The notes under the pieces were generated by a model. The model did not search any database and had not been told where the DNA came from. It was given only the letters and a program-made list of their open reading frames with translations. Both the position numbers and the translations under genes were made by a program. From assembly GCA_019232735.1 (NCBI GenBank), contig JAFANL010000091.1, forward strand, positions 1 through 23,283: 23,283 nt of DNA, read 5' to 3'. This DNA is from Aquitalea sp. Its GTDB lineage: Bacteria; Pseudomonadota; Gammaproteobacteria; Burkholderiales; Chromobacteriaceae. Numbering within the stretch: position 1 is the stretch's first letter; each line of letters opens with the position of its first letter. Below, one piece after another: positions 7,281-14,809 of this stretch.

Positions 7281-8693
7281 TTATTCACCGATAAAGCTGG
7301 ATTTTTCCTCCACCTGCAGGCCGGGGGTGGTCCGCGACTGGATGCGGAAGTGGATTTCGTGGCTGGATTTATCCGCATATTGCGGGTCTACATTGACCCG
7401 GACCCCGAGCTCCTGCTGTTCGGCAGAGCGGATGTGCAAGATGGGCTGGGGAGCACTGATGTGAATGTCCGGCAGGCCGCTGACGCTGATCTCGAACACC
7501 TGGTCCTGATCGGTGGTATTGATCACATTGAGCAGATAGCTGTTTTCCAGCCGGCCATCGTCCGTTTCCCGCACCAGTGAGGCACGGTCGCGCATCACGT
7601 CGACCTTGAAGGGTTTGCGCAGCAGGAAGGACGTGGTGGCACTGCCGGCTGCCAGCAGCAGGAGCAGGCTGTAGAGCAGCACCCGTGGTCGCTTCAGTCG
7701 CGACAGCATGGCCGATTCCGGATAGCGGCCTTCCAGCGCATTTTCGGTGGTGTAGCGGATCAGCCCGCGGGGAGCGGACAGCTTGTCCATCACTTCGTCG
7801 CAGGCATCGATACAGGCGGCACAGCCGATGCACTCATGCTGCAAGCCATCGCGGATATCAATCCCGGCAGGGCAGACCTGTACGCAGATCCGGCAATCGA
7901 TGCAGTCGCCGTGGACTTGTTCTGCCGAGGCTTTTTTCCGTGCACCGCGCGGCTCCCCCCGCTGGCTGTCATAAGAAATGATTAGGGTGTCTGCATCGAA
8001 CATCACGCTCTGGAAGCGGGCATAGGGGCACATATACTGGCATACCTGTTCCCGCATCATCCCGGCAAACAGATAAGTGGCGGCCGCGTAAAACAGGATC
8101 CAGAACAACTCCCAAGGGCCGTAGCTAAAGCTGGGCAGGGCGGCGGCAAGATCGCGAATCGGGGTGAAATAGCCGACCAGGGTAAAGCCATTGGCCAGGG
8201 AAAACACCAGCATCAGCAGATGCTTGCTCAGCTTTTTGCGTAGCTTGCTGGCACTCCATGGCTGTTGATCCAGCTGGCTGCGCTGCTTGTGGTTTCCCTC
8301 GGTCCATTGCTCAATCCACAGCATGATTTCGGTATACACCGTCTGCGGACAGGAATAACCACACCATAGTCGCCCGGCGATGGTGGTCCACAAAAACAGG
8401 CCGAAGGCCGAGATGATCAGCAAGGCGGCAAGGTAGATGAAGTCCTGCGGCCAGACGGTCAGTCCGAACAGATGGAATTTTTTCTCGATCAGGTCAAAGT
8501 GCAGGCCCTGATGGCCTTTCCAGGACAGCCAGGGCAGGCCGAAATAAACCAGCTGCGTCAGGACCACGAACAGGATGCGGGCCTTGTTGAAGCGGCCATT
8601 GATGCTGCGGGGGTAGATTTTCTTGCTGGCTGCGTACAGGGAAACCTGCTCGGTCTCCGGCTGGATGGGAATGACTCTGGATGGTTTGGGCAT
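7281..8693 (-). CDS. ccoG: Cupric reductase / cytochrome oxidase accessory protein CcoG (FixG, RdxA)
   Basis: Inner-membrane iron-sulfur protein that reduces Cu(II) to Cu(I) for assembly of cbb3-type cytochrome oxidase. The 470-residue protein has several membrane segments (about 40-55, 85-105, 158-178, 195-211 and 330-348), intramembrane CxxxC motifs (Cys111/115 and Cys218/222), two ferredoxin-like [4Fe-4S] motifs (Cys264, 267, 270, 274 and Cys288, 291, 294, 298), and a C-terminal immunoglobulin-like domain (about 360-470). The start has no clear Shine-Dalgarno. The usual neighbours ccoNOP or ccoS are absent, so it is an orphan copy within a denitrification island. A palindrome overlapping its likely promoter suggests repression. 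It converges on nirN without an evident terminator between them. Confidence 0.94.
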   Translation of the reverse strand: MPKPSRVIPIQPETEQVSLYAASKKIYPRSINGRFNKARILFVVLTQLVYFGLPWLSWKGHQGLHFDLIEKKFHLFGLTVWPQDFIYLAALLIISAFGLFLWTTIAGRLWCGYSCPQTVYTEIMLWIEQWTEGNHKQRSQLDQQPWSASKLRKKLSKHLLMLVFSLANGFTLVGYFTPIRDLAAALPSFSYGPWELFWILFYAAATYLFAGMMREQVCQYMCPYARFQSVMFDADTLIISYDSQRGEPRGARKKASAEQVHGDCIDCRICVQVCPAGIDIRDGLQHECIGCAACIDACDEVMDKLSAPRGLIRYTTENALEGRYPESAMLSRLKRPRVLLYSLLLLLAAGSATTSFLLRKPFKVDVMRDRASLVRETDDGRLENSYLLNVINTTDQDQVFEISVSGLPDIHISAPQPILHIRSAEQQELGVRVNVDPQYADKSSHEIHFRIQSRTTPGLQVEEKSSFIGE

Positions 8694-8739
8694 GGTTGGA
8701 TAGTGCTTGGCGGATGCGCAGGGCTGTTTATGGGTTTAA

Positions 8740-8756
8740 ATATCGCATCACGATAT
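8740..8756. promoter_or_regulatory. Palindromic operator candidate upstream of ccoG
   Basis: ATATCG-CATCA-CGATAT is a perfect 6-bp-arm inverted repeat 47 bp upstream of ccoG. On the minus strand TTGTCA lies upstream as a possible -35, and the palindrome overlaps the -10 position (TATATC at 15 nt or TATCGT at 17 nt spacing), the usual place for a repressor site. A near-identical palindrome lies in front of the HPP gene at 10069-10085, next to a MarR-type regulator gene. Confidence 0.5.
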
Positions 8757-8777
8757 AATTATGTACTGCGGATGACA

Positions 8778-8817
8778 AGCGCCAAGCCTGCCCCGCATGT
8801 GGGCAGGGGCAGGCGCT
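8778..8817 (-). terminator. GC-rich hairpin downstream of the HPP gene
   Basis: GCCTGCCCC (8786-8794) and GGGGCAGGC (8806-8814) form a perfect 9-bp stem with an 11-nt loop; outer arms AGCGCC and GGCGCT offer an alternative pairing that shares bases with the first. It lies about 105 nt past the HPP stop and upstream of the ccoG promoter. No U-run follows on the minus strand, so a factor-independent terminator is uncertain; it may instead insulate or stabilise the transcript. Confidence 0.4.
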
Positions 8818-8920
8818 CAAGCTGGCATGCCATTGGCAAAGTCCTTGCGATTCAAGCGCATGGCCCTGGTGGATTGGATGGGAAGCAGGCCACAGCCAAA
8901 TTGAAGATGTATTAAAAATG

Positions 8921-10036
8921 CTACATATGAGACTGTTTGAGCACGCAGGCCAGCAAGTCGGACTGGGTGATCATGCCGCATAGCTTGTCATTGGCATCGC
9001 GCACCGGCATATGGTGCATGCCGCCATCGGTAAAGGCCTGGGCCAGTTCGTTGATGGACTGGTCGGCCTGCAGGCTGCGTGCCGGCTGGCTCATGATGTC
9101 GGCAACCCGACCGTGCATGCGGGGCGCGGAGGGTGGGGAATCCTGCCCGGACAGAAAGAAATCATGCAGCGACAGCATGCCCAGCAGGCGGGACGAGGCA
9201 TCCACCACCGGCAGGGCCTTGACCTTGTGGTGGGCCAGCAAGTCCCAGGCTTGCTGCAAGCTGGCGTCAGGGCCGGTGGACACCACATCGCGCGACATGA
9301 TGTCCACGCAGCGGATGGCACCCAGCCGGCGCTGCTGGGCTTTTTGTTCTGCCGCCAGCACGATGGCGGCCAGGTCATCCTCGCTGATGTCCAGTACCTC
9401 GCCAAATCCCTCCAGTGCCTGATGCAGGTCTTCCGGGCTGACGCCGCCACGCTGGCTGGGGAGCGGGTCGACGGTGTGATGCGGATTGGCGGCTTCCTGC
9501 GGCAGGTGGGGATAGCGGCGCTTGAGCGCATTATTGAACAGCAGGGCGACGGCCAGCAGTAGTACTGAACTGAGCAGTACCGGGTAAAGCACAAAGCGGT
9601 AGGCCATGTCGTGAATGGCCGGTCCGCCCAGTACCGCGGTCACCGCCACGGCACCACCGGGCGGGTGCAGGCAGCGTAGCTGGAACATGGCGGCAATGGC
9701 CAGTGCCCCGGCGAGGCTGGCTGCCATGGCCGGATCATCAATCCACCTGGCACAGCTCACGCCGATGAGGGCTGATACCAGATTCCCCGCCAGCATGGCC
9801 CAGGGCTGTGCCAAGGGGCTGGCCGGCACGGCAAACAGCAGTACGGCGGATGCACCCATCGGGGCAATCAGCCAGGGGCTGCCGCCGCCGGCGCGACAGC
9901 ATAGAGCGGTAATGAGCAGGCCCAGTGCGGCACCTGCCGTGCCCAGCAGTCTTTCGCGCCGTCCGGCGGATAATTGCAGAGGTAGCAGGCCATGCAGCCA
10001 TGATTTGTGGTGGGGTGAGGTAACGGACTGAGACAT
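8921..10036 (-). CDS. HPP-family membrane protein with two C-terminal CBS domains
   Basis: The 371-residue protein has an N-terminal HPP membrane domain (about 28-175) with several hydrophobic helices and the name-giving motif RCLHPPGGAVAVTAVLGGPA at 121-140. It is followed by a linker (about 178-240) and two CBS domains (about 243-297, beginning CVDIMSRDVV, and 310-366, beginning VADIMSQPAR). CBS pairs usually bind adenine nucleotides and gate transporters or enzymes. HPP proteins of cyanobacteria and chloroplasts have reported nitrite transport activity, so nitrite movement is a reasonable hypothesis in this island but is inference. The ATG chosen matches the start of the hydrophobic domain; the frame is open for 94 more codons upstream through the marR end without likely coding. 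It lies 80 bp downstream of marR, with a palindrome between them. Confidence 0.85.
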   Translation of the reverse strand: MSQSVTSPHHKSWLHGLLPLQLSAGRRERLLGTAGAALGLLITALCCRAGGGSPWLIAPMGASAVLLFAVPASPLAQPWAMLAGNLVSALIGVSCARWIDDPAMAASLAGALAIAAMFQLRCLHPPGGAVAVTAVLGGPAIHDMAYRFVLYPVLLSSVLLLAVALLFNNALKRRYPHLPQEAANPHHTVDPLPSQRGGVSPEDLHQALEGFGEVLDISEDDLAAIVLAAEQKAQQRRLGAIRCVDIMSRDVVSTGPDASLQQAWDLLAHHKVKALPVVDASSRLLGMLSLHDFFLSGQDSPPSAPRMHGRVADIMSQPARSLQADQSINELAQAFTDGGMHHMPVRDANDKLCGMITQSDLLACVLKQSHM

Positions 10037-10068
10037 GAGCTTGATTGACGGTGGGTGGGGGTGGAATT

Positions 10069-10085
10069 CTATCGCCATGCGATAT
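10069..10085. promoter_or_regulatory. Palindromic operator candidate upstream of the HPP gene
   Basis: Read on the minus strand this is ATATCG-CATGG-CGATAG, an inverted repeat with 5 of 6 arm positions symmetric. It shares 14 of 17 positions with the palindrome at 8740-8756. It lies 32 bp before the HPP start, in the short gap after the MarR-family gene, which makes that MarR protein the first candidate to bind both sites. Confidence 0.5.
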
Positions 10086-10116
10086 GTTTGTCTGCCACCT
10101 GTCGGCTGCGCGGTGG

Positions 10117-10554
10117 TCAGTCCTTCAAGGCCGTCTGCACATTGATCAGCAGGTCCAGCGATGCCGCACCGTCCAGATTCTTCAGCAGCAGCAATTCCTC
10201 GCGATGCAGTGCCGCCAGCTTTTCCACCAGCGCCTCGCCCTTGGGCTGCAGGCTGATTTCCACCTGGCGGCCATCCTGTCGGCCCGCCGTTTTTTTCAGC
10301 AATTGCTGTTCTTCGCAACGTTTGATCAGGCCCACCACGCTGTGATGGTGCGATTGCAGACGCTCGGCCAGTTCGGCCACCGTGGCCCAGTTGCGGCCGG
10401 GGTAGCCCTGGACCTGCAGCAACAGCAGATATTGCAGCGGGGTGATGCCGTGCTCCTGCGCCAGTTCTTCGCTGAAGCGCAGAAACTGGCGCAAACGGTA
10501 GCGAAAGTCGGCCAGGCGTTCGAAATCCTGTTTGCTCAGGGGCGTGCTGGACAT
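10117..10554 (-). CDS. MarR-family transcriptional regulator
   Basis: A 145-residue winged-helix regulator. A helical dimerisation region flanks the DNA-binding core: FRYRLRQFLRFSEELAQEHG near 17-36 leads into ITPLQYLLLLQVQG. The helix-turn-helix is in ATVAELAERLQSHHHSVVGLI, and the wing includes QDGRQVEISLQPKG. MarR proteins usually bind palindromes of about 16-20 bp as dimers and are released by small ligands. The ligand here is unknown. The ATG is preferred over an in-frame TTG at 10587; neither has a good ribosome site. It is encoded just upstream of the HPP gene on the same strand and diverges from the dnr-like gene, so it may control its neighbours. No copy of the shared palindrome is visible in its own upstream region. 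Confidence 0.9.
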   Translation of the reverse strand: MSSTPLSKQDFERLADFRYRLRQFLRFSEELAQEHGITPLQYLLLLQVQGYPGRNWATVAELAERLQSHHHSVVGLIKRCEEQQLLKKTAGRQDGRQVEISLQPKGEALVEKLAALHREELLLLKNLDGAASLDLLINVQTALKD

Positions 10555-10777
10555 GATGTGGGTGTTTACCGGGAAGGCGGGCTGCAAAGCGGCTACCTTA
10601 TCACACTGGGCGGCTGTGCGCGGCGGCGGGCCAGAGTCGGCTGGCCTTGTGGAGCCGGCAGGCTGCTACGCCATTCGGCGTAGGTCGGATGATGCTGATT
10701 GCGCATGGTGCGGATGGGCAGGAGGGCATATAGTCGCGGATTGCTGACCATTACGCCCGGTATTGACCGCCACCGCC
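10555..10777. promoter_or_regulatory. Divergent promoter region between marR and dnr-like genes
   Basis: This 223-bp gap must hold the promoters for the minus-strand MarR gene and the plus-strand DNR-like gene. The clearest structure is a perfect hairpin, CTACGCC-ATTC-GGCGTAG (10666-10683). TATAGT near 10731 is a possible -10 for the dnr-like gene but lacks a convincing -35. No FNR box close to TTGAT-N4-ATCAA was found. Confidence 0.4.
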
Positions 10778-11467
10778 ATGCAAACCGTCGACATTCCTTC
10801 CTTCTTGCGGCACCAGCCGCTGTTCCAGCAACTCTCGCCCGAGCAGATTGATGCCCTGGTGCCGTTTACCCACGAAGTGCGTGGCCTCAAGGGGCAGGTG
10901 ATCTTCCAGAAGGGGGACCCTTGCGACGGCATGTTCCTGGTGGTGTATGGCCGGGTCAAGCTGGCACTGTCTTCGGCGCAGGGCAGTGAAAAGGTGATGG
11001 AGATCATTCATCCGGGCCAGAGCTTTGCCGAGGCGGTGATGTTTCTGAGCCGCCCTTGCCCGGTGATGGCGCAGTTCCTGGAGGACAGCATGCTGCTCAA
11101 GGTGGAGGCCGAGGGCATCCTGCAGGCGCTGGAACACGATCCGGCCTTTGCCCGTCGCCTGCTGGCCGGTCTGTCCTTGCGCTTGCACGGCCTGGTGCGC
11201 GATGTGGAGCGTTATTCCATCGAAAGCTCGCTGCAACGTGTCATCGGCTATCTGTTGCAGCATATTCCGGAGGATGGCAGCGAAGCCCAACCGCAGCTGA
11301 CGCTGTCGGTCAACAAGAACCTGATTGCCTCCCGGCTCAATCTGACGCCGGAAACCTTCTCCCGCATGCTGCACCAGCTGATCGAGGCCGAACTCATCAT
11401 GGTGGATGGCCGCGACATCACCCTGGTGAACGTGGACAAGCTGAAGGCCTACGGCAACCGCGAATAG
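10778..11467 (+). CDS. dnr: Crp/Fnr-family regulator, DNR-like (probable NO-responsive activator)
   Basis: Cytoplasmic dimeric transcription factor of 229 residues. It has an N-terminal cyclic-nucleotide-binding-like sensor domain (about 12-125, with FAEAVMFLSRPCPVMAQF), a dimerisation helix (about 127-160) and a C-terminal helix-turn-helix (about 175-225). The recognition helix has E192, S195 and R196 in PETFSRMLH, the E-x-x-S-R pattern of proteins that bind TTGAT-N4-ATCAA. It lacks the N-terminal cysteine cluster of FNR/ANR, so it should not sense oxygen through a [4Fe-4S] cluster; similarity of the sensor core to P. aeruginosa DNR suggests heme-based NO sensing. The ATG is chosen over a TTG five codons upstream. 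A strong terminator follows. Likely target: the box at 4463-4476 before nirJ. Confidence 0.85.
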   Translation: MQTVDIPSFLRHQPLFQQLSPEQIDALVPFTHEVRGLKGQVIFQKGDPCDGMFLVVYGRVKLALSSAQGSEKVMEIIHPGQSFAEAVMFLSRPCPVMAQFLEDSMLLKVEAEGILQALEHDPAFARRLLAGLSLRLHGLVRDVERYSIESSLQRVIGYLLQHIPEDGSEAQPQLTLSVNKNLIASRLNLTPETFSRMLHQLIEAELIMVDGRDITLVNVDKLKAYGNRE

Positions 11468-11493
11468 CATTCTGCCAATTACCGTGCAGACAA

Positions 11494-11514
11494 GGGGGCC
11501 GTGGCCCCCTTTTT
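11494..11514 (+). terminator. Rho-independent terminator after the dnr-like gene
   Basis: GGGGGC and GCCCCC pair around a CGTG loop, followed directly by five T residues and preceded by A residues. It lies 27 bp after the stop codon. Read on the other strand the stem is followed by TTGT, so it could also weakly serve the convergent chemoreceptor gene. Confidence 0.9.
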
Positions 11515-11524
11515 GTTGCTGTCC

Positions 11525-13504
11525 TCAGCGCCGGTTTTCAGCGTGGAAGCGTTGCACATGCTGTGCCAGTTCCTGCGCCGTGTGGTTGAGTGTGTCGGCC
11601 AGTGCGGCCACTTCCTGGATGATGACGGAGTTGTCCTCTGCCAGGGTGGCAATCTTGCTGATATTGACCGCCACCTCATTGCTGACGCTGCTTTGCTGCT
11701 GCATGGCCACGGCGGTTTCGCGGCTTTTGCCGGCCACGTTTTCCGCATCGCGGTGCATGTCGTCCAGTTCGCGCAGGGTGTCGGCAATCAGCTGGGTGCC
11801 GGCTTCCATTTCCTCGCGCGCCTGCAGCATGCTGGTGGCGGCCTGCTGGGTTTCCTGGGTAATGCTTTCCACCAAGGTGGTGATTTGCACGGTTTCCTTG
11901 CCGGTGCGCTCGGCCAGCTTGCGTACTTCGTCCGCTACCACGGCAAAGCCACGGCCCATTTCACCGGCGCGGGCGGCCTCGATGGCGGCGTTCAGTGCCA
12001 GCAGATTGGTCTGGTCGGCAATTTCGCGAATGGCGGTGATGATGTGGTGGATGTTCTGTGATTTTTCCGCCAGCGAGATGATCAGTTTTTCCGCATCGAT
12101 GACGGTGCCTGCCGTGCGCTGGATGGCATCCGTGGTGGACTGCATCTGTTTGCGGCCCTGATGGACGCCTTGCTGCATGTGCCGGACAATGTGCAGATTG
12201 TCCTGGGTATTGTCGCTGACCGACTGGATGCCCACCGTCATCTGCTCCACGGCGGCGGCAATCTGGGTGGACGAGCTGCTCTGGTCCTCGGCCGCGGCGG
12301 CGGCCCGCGCCGAAACTCCTTGCAGGGTGCTGGCGGCGGTCAGCAGTTTTTCCGAACCACGATTCACCGAAGCCAGGGTGGCGACAAAGGCATCCAGCAA
12401 ATGGTCCAGCGCCTTGCCCATCTTGCCGATTTCATCGCTGCTGGCGAGCTGGGCACGCCGTCCCAGGTCCAGGTCCTGGCTCATGCCGGTCATCATGGCC
12501 TCCAGCGCCACCAGCGGATTGTGGATGCTGCGATAAACGGCGCGCCCTCCCAGTGCCAGCAGAATGGTCATCACGCTCAGGGTGGCCAGCTCCATGATCA
12601 GCAGCTGGCGGTAGTCGGCTGCCTGGGTCCGGATAGCCGCCTTCATTTCGTTCAGCAAGCGGGTCTGGCCTTGCTTGAGTTCCACGATCCGCGCCGTAGC
12701 CTGCTCAAACCACTGGCTGGCGGGCACCGAGGTAGGCTGGCCCAGCGGGGTGGCGTAGATGCCGTCGCGCAGTGTCTGTACTGTCTGCATGGCCGGTGAT
12801 TGCAACAGGCTGCCCAGCTGCTCGCGCATGGGCAAGGGCGCCAGTTCCAGCATCTGGCCCTGGCAGGCCTCCTGTGCTGCTTTCATGCTCAGTGCCTGAG
12901 CCAGTTGTGGCTGATCGAAACCACCCTTGGTCAGCACGCCATTGACGAAGCCGCGCTCGCGGCCGGCCATTTCCTTGACGCATAACAGGTTGGACAGGGT
13001 GGTGCTATAGCGCAGCAGCAAGCCGTCCGCGGTGGCGTTTTGCAGCTCGCCGGTGGTGGCCATCAACTGGCGGATGGCCTGGGTATAGGCGGCAAAGGCG
13101 GCCGGTGCCGTCAGTTTGCGGGTGTCGATGTCTGTCCGGCTGGCCAATACGGCTTGTGTCGCATTGACTTGCGTTCCCAGCTTGAGATCTGCCCCCGCCG
13201 GGGTGGTCGCTGCCTGACTGAAGGCGGCAAAAGCGGCATCGGCCTTGCCGCGGGCGGTTTGCAGCGATGCGGGCAGGGGGCCGGAACCGTTCAGGAAACC
13301 ATTGCTCAGCCCACGCTCGGTTTGCAGCGTGTCGATGAGCTCTGCCGATAGCGAGGCGATGTCGGCCAGCTGTTCTTCATGCCGTAGCGACTGCAATGCC
13401 TGGTATTGGCGGTAAGACTGTTGTGTCAGCAGGAATCCGGCCAGCACGGCAAAGGGAATCACCAGCAGTAGCAATTTGTAACGGACGGTGAGCGAGGAAA
13501 GCAT
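11525..13504 (-). CDS. Methyl-accepting chemotaxis protein with NIT (nitrate/nitrite) sensor domain
   Basis: Membrane chemoreceptor of 659 residues. TM1 is about 10-27, followed by an all-helical periplasmic NIT domain (about 45-295) with the two hallmark motifs LQTERGLSNGFLNG (60-73) and KEMAGRERGFVNGVL (177-191). TM2 is about 301-320, then HAMP (about 322-375). The cytoplasmic signalling domain carries the conserved tip IADQTNLLALNAAIEAARAG near residues 490-510. It ends HAENRR, without the CheR-binding pentapeptide NWETF. NIT domains are described as nitrate- and nitrite-responsive, so this receptor probably steers cells towards respirable nitrate, fitting its place between dnr and nar genes. 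Ligand specificity is inferred from family and neighbourhood. Confidence 0.92.
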   Translation of the reverse strand: MLSSLTVRYKLLLLVIPFAVLAGFLLTQQSYRQYQALQSLRHEEQLADIASLSAELIDTLQTERGLSNGFLNGSGPLPASLQTARGKADAAFAAFSQAATTPAGADLKLGTQVNATQAVLASRTDIDTRKLTAPAAFAAYTQAIRQLMATTGELQNATADGLLLRYSTTLSNLLCVKEMAGRERGFVNGVLTKGGFDQPQLAQALSMKAAQEACQGQMLELAPLPMREQLGSLLQSPAMQTVQTLRDGIYATPLGQPTSVPASQWFEQATARIVELKQGQTRLLNEMKAAIRTQAADYRQLLIMELATLSVMTILLALGGRAVYRSIHNPLVALEAMMTGMSQDLDLGRRAQLASSDEIGKMGKALDHLLDAFVATLASVNRGSEKLLTAASTLQGVSARAAAAAEDQSSSSTQIAAAVEQMTVGIQSVSDNTQDNLHIVRHMQQGVHQGRKQMQSTTDAIQRTAGTVIDAEKLIISLAEKSQNIHHIITAIREIADQTNLLALNAAIEAARAGEMGRGFAVVADEVRKLAERTGKETVQITTLVESITQETQQAATSMLQAREEMEAGTQLIADTLRELDDMHRDAENVAGKSRETAVAMQQQSSVSNEVAVNISKIATLAEDNSVIIQEVAALADTLNHTAQELAQHVQRFHAENRR

Positions 13505-13693
13505 GGGGCATGGCCTTTCGGAGGTGCTGCATCGGTTTGCCGCAGTGGTACTGCTAGCTTTAGCTCACAAACGGCGTGTCAGCCATCCCTGTTTTGGCGG
13601 GCAATGTGCAAGCCGGTCAGTTGCTTGCGCTCGGATCAGCGCAATGACGAGAGAATTGGTGCGCCGGGCGGGGTTGCTGCGTGCGCTGCATTT
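13505..13693. promoter_or_regulatory. Intergenic region upstream of the NIT chemoreceptor
   Basis: This spacer holds the chemoreceptor promoter region and whatever ends moaA transcription. The notable element is an inverted repeat, TTGCGCT-N6-AGCGCAA (13625-13644), about 120 bp before the receptor start. There is no T-run after it on the minus strand, so it looks more like a protein-binding site than a terminator. The spacing does not fit FNR or NnrR boxes. Confidence 0.35.
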
Positions 13694-13749
13694 TGTTTCA
13701 ACCTCCTGGTTTTAACCACTGGGTTTCAACCAACGGGTTTCAACCACCG
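13694..13749. repeat. Four-copy 14-bp tandem repeat across the moaA stop codon
   Basis: Four consecutive 14-bp units are readable: TGTTTCAACCTCCT, GGTTTTAACCACTG, GGTTTCAACCAACG and GGTTTCAACCACCG. The last unit overlaps the final codons and stop of moaA on the minus strand. The unit contains TCAACC, which reads GGTTGA on the coding strand, so the Gly-stop sequence is what is copied. Confidence 0.75.
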
Positions 13750-14714
13750 GTCATGGACATGAAGCGCACCAGCTGCTTGGGCTGGGTGTTGAAGTCGTGA
13801 CGTTCCGGTTTGAGTTCGATGGCGGTACGGATGGCGTTTTCCAGTTCGGCATCGCTGCAGCCGGCACGCAGCAGCGGGCGCAGCGGGAGCTGTTCTTCCT
13901 GCCCCAGGCACATATACAGGGTGCCATCCACCGATAGCCTGACCCGGTTGCAGCTGGCGCAGAAATGCTGCGACATGGGCGTGATCAGCCCCATGGTGAA
14001 TTGGCCGTCGGCACTTTGCCAGTAGCGGGCCGGGCCGCCGCCCAGGGTCAGGGTGGCGGGCTGCAGCTGGTGGCGTCGGCTCAGCTCATCCAGCAGGCGG
14101 CTCAGGTCCAGCCCCTGGCTGTTCTGCCCGGTGTGTCCCATCGGCATGACTTCGATCAGCCGCAGGATGAAACCCTGTTCAATGCAAAAGGCCATCATGG
14201 CGTCGATATCGCCATCATTGACGCCGGCCAGCGGGACCATATTGATCTTGATGAGGTCGAATCCGGCTTGTCGTGCCGCGCGCAAGCCGTCCAGTACCTG
14301 GTCCAGGCTGTCGCTGCCACAAATGCTGGACACGCACTCCCGCCGTAAGGAATCCAGGCTGATGTTCAAGCGCCGCAAGCCTGCGGCTTTCAGCGCGGCG
14401 GCCTGTGCCGCCAGCTGGGTGCCATTGCTGGTGAGCGACAGATCCTCGACGCCGGGCAGGGCGGACAGGGATGAAACCAGTTGTGGCAGATTGCGCCGCA
14501 GCAGCGGTTCACCGCCTGTCAGGCGAAAGCGGCGGGTGCCCAGCCGGGCAAAGGCGGCAACCACGCGCTGGATTTCATCGAAGCGCAGCCAGTTGGCCGG
14601 CTCTTCGAAGCCCTTGAATCCCTTGGGAATGCAGTAGCTGCAACGCAGGTCACAGCGGTCGGTGACAGAAACCCGCAGGTAGTCGATGGTTCTGCCAAAA
14701 CGGTCGGACAGCAT
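13740..14714 (-). CDS. moaA: GTP 3',8-cyclase MoaA (molybdenum cofactor biosynthesis)
   Basis: Cytoplasmic radical SAM enzyme that turns GTP into the 3',8-cyclic intermediate, the first step of molybdopterin synthesis. The N-terminal cluster motif CDLRCSYC follows RVSVTDR; the SAM-binding motif LTGGEPLLRR and SLTSNGT are present. The C-terminal second cluster is CASCNRVRLSVDG plus a later Cys in YMCLG, binding GTP. The protein ends MSMTGG; the terminal GG pair is a functional hallmark of MoaA. Length 324 residues is normal. The ATG (MLSDRFGRTIDYLR) is preferred to an in-frame GTG three codons upstream because it matches the family N-terminus; neither has a good ribosome site. No other moa or moe genes are in the window. 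Product probably serves NarG. Confidence 0.95.
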   Translation of the reverse strand: MLSDRFGRTIDYLRVSVTDRCDLRCSYCIPKGFKGFEEPANWLRFDEIQRVVAAFARLGTRRFRLTGGEPLLRRNLPQLVSSLSALPGVEDLSLTSNGTQLAAQAAALKAAGLRRLNISLDSLRRECVSSICGSDSLDQVLDGLRAARQAGFDLIKINMVPLAGVNDGDIDAMMAFCIEQGFILRLIEVMPMGHTGQNSQGLDLSRLLDELSRRHQLQPATLTLGGGPARYWQSADGQFTMGLITPMSQHFCASCNRVRLSVDGTLYMCLGQEEQLPLRPLLRAGCSDAELENAIRTAIELKPERHDFNTQPKQLVRFMSMTGG

Positions 14715-14809
14715 GGCTGGCACCAGTAGGGGGAGGATGCCGGCAGTGTATGCCGCCGCGGGCTGTTTGCCAGTTGGCCAGAGGAGGTGAAATGGCTAAG
14801 CCGGAGTGA

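Noticed and set aside
8841..8860. TTGCGATTCAA as an FNR-like box in the ccoG-HPP gap
   Set aside because: The TTG and CAA halves are only 5 nt apart instead of the required 8, so it cannot be an FNR-type site.
8730..8915. Possible 61-codon plus-strand ORF in the gap upstream of ccoG
   Set aside because: It runs through the putative ccoG promoter, palindrome and hairpin, shows no recognisable motif, and its ribosome site is poor.
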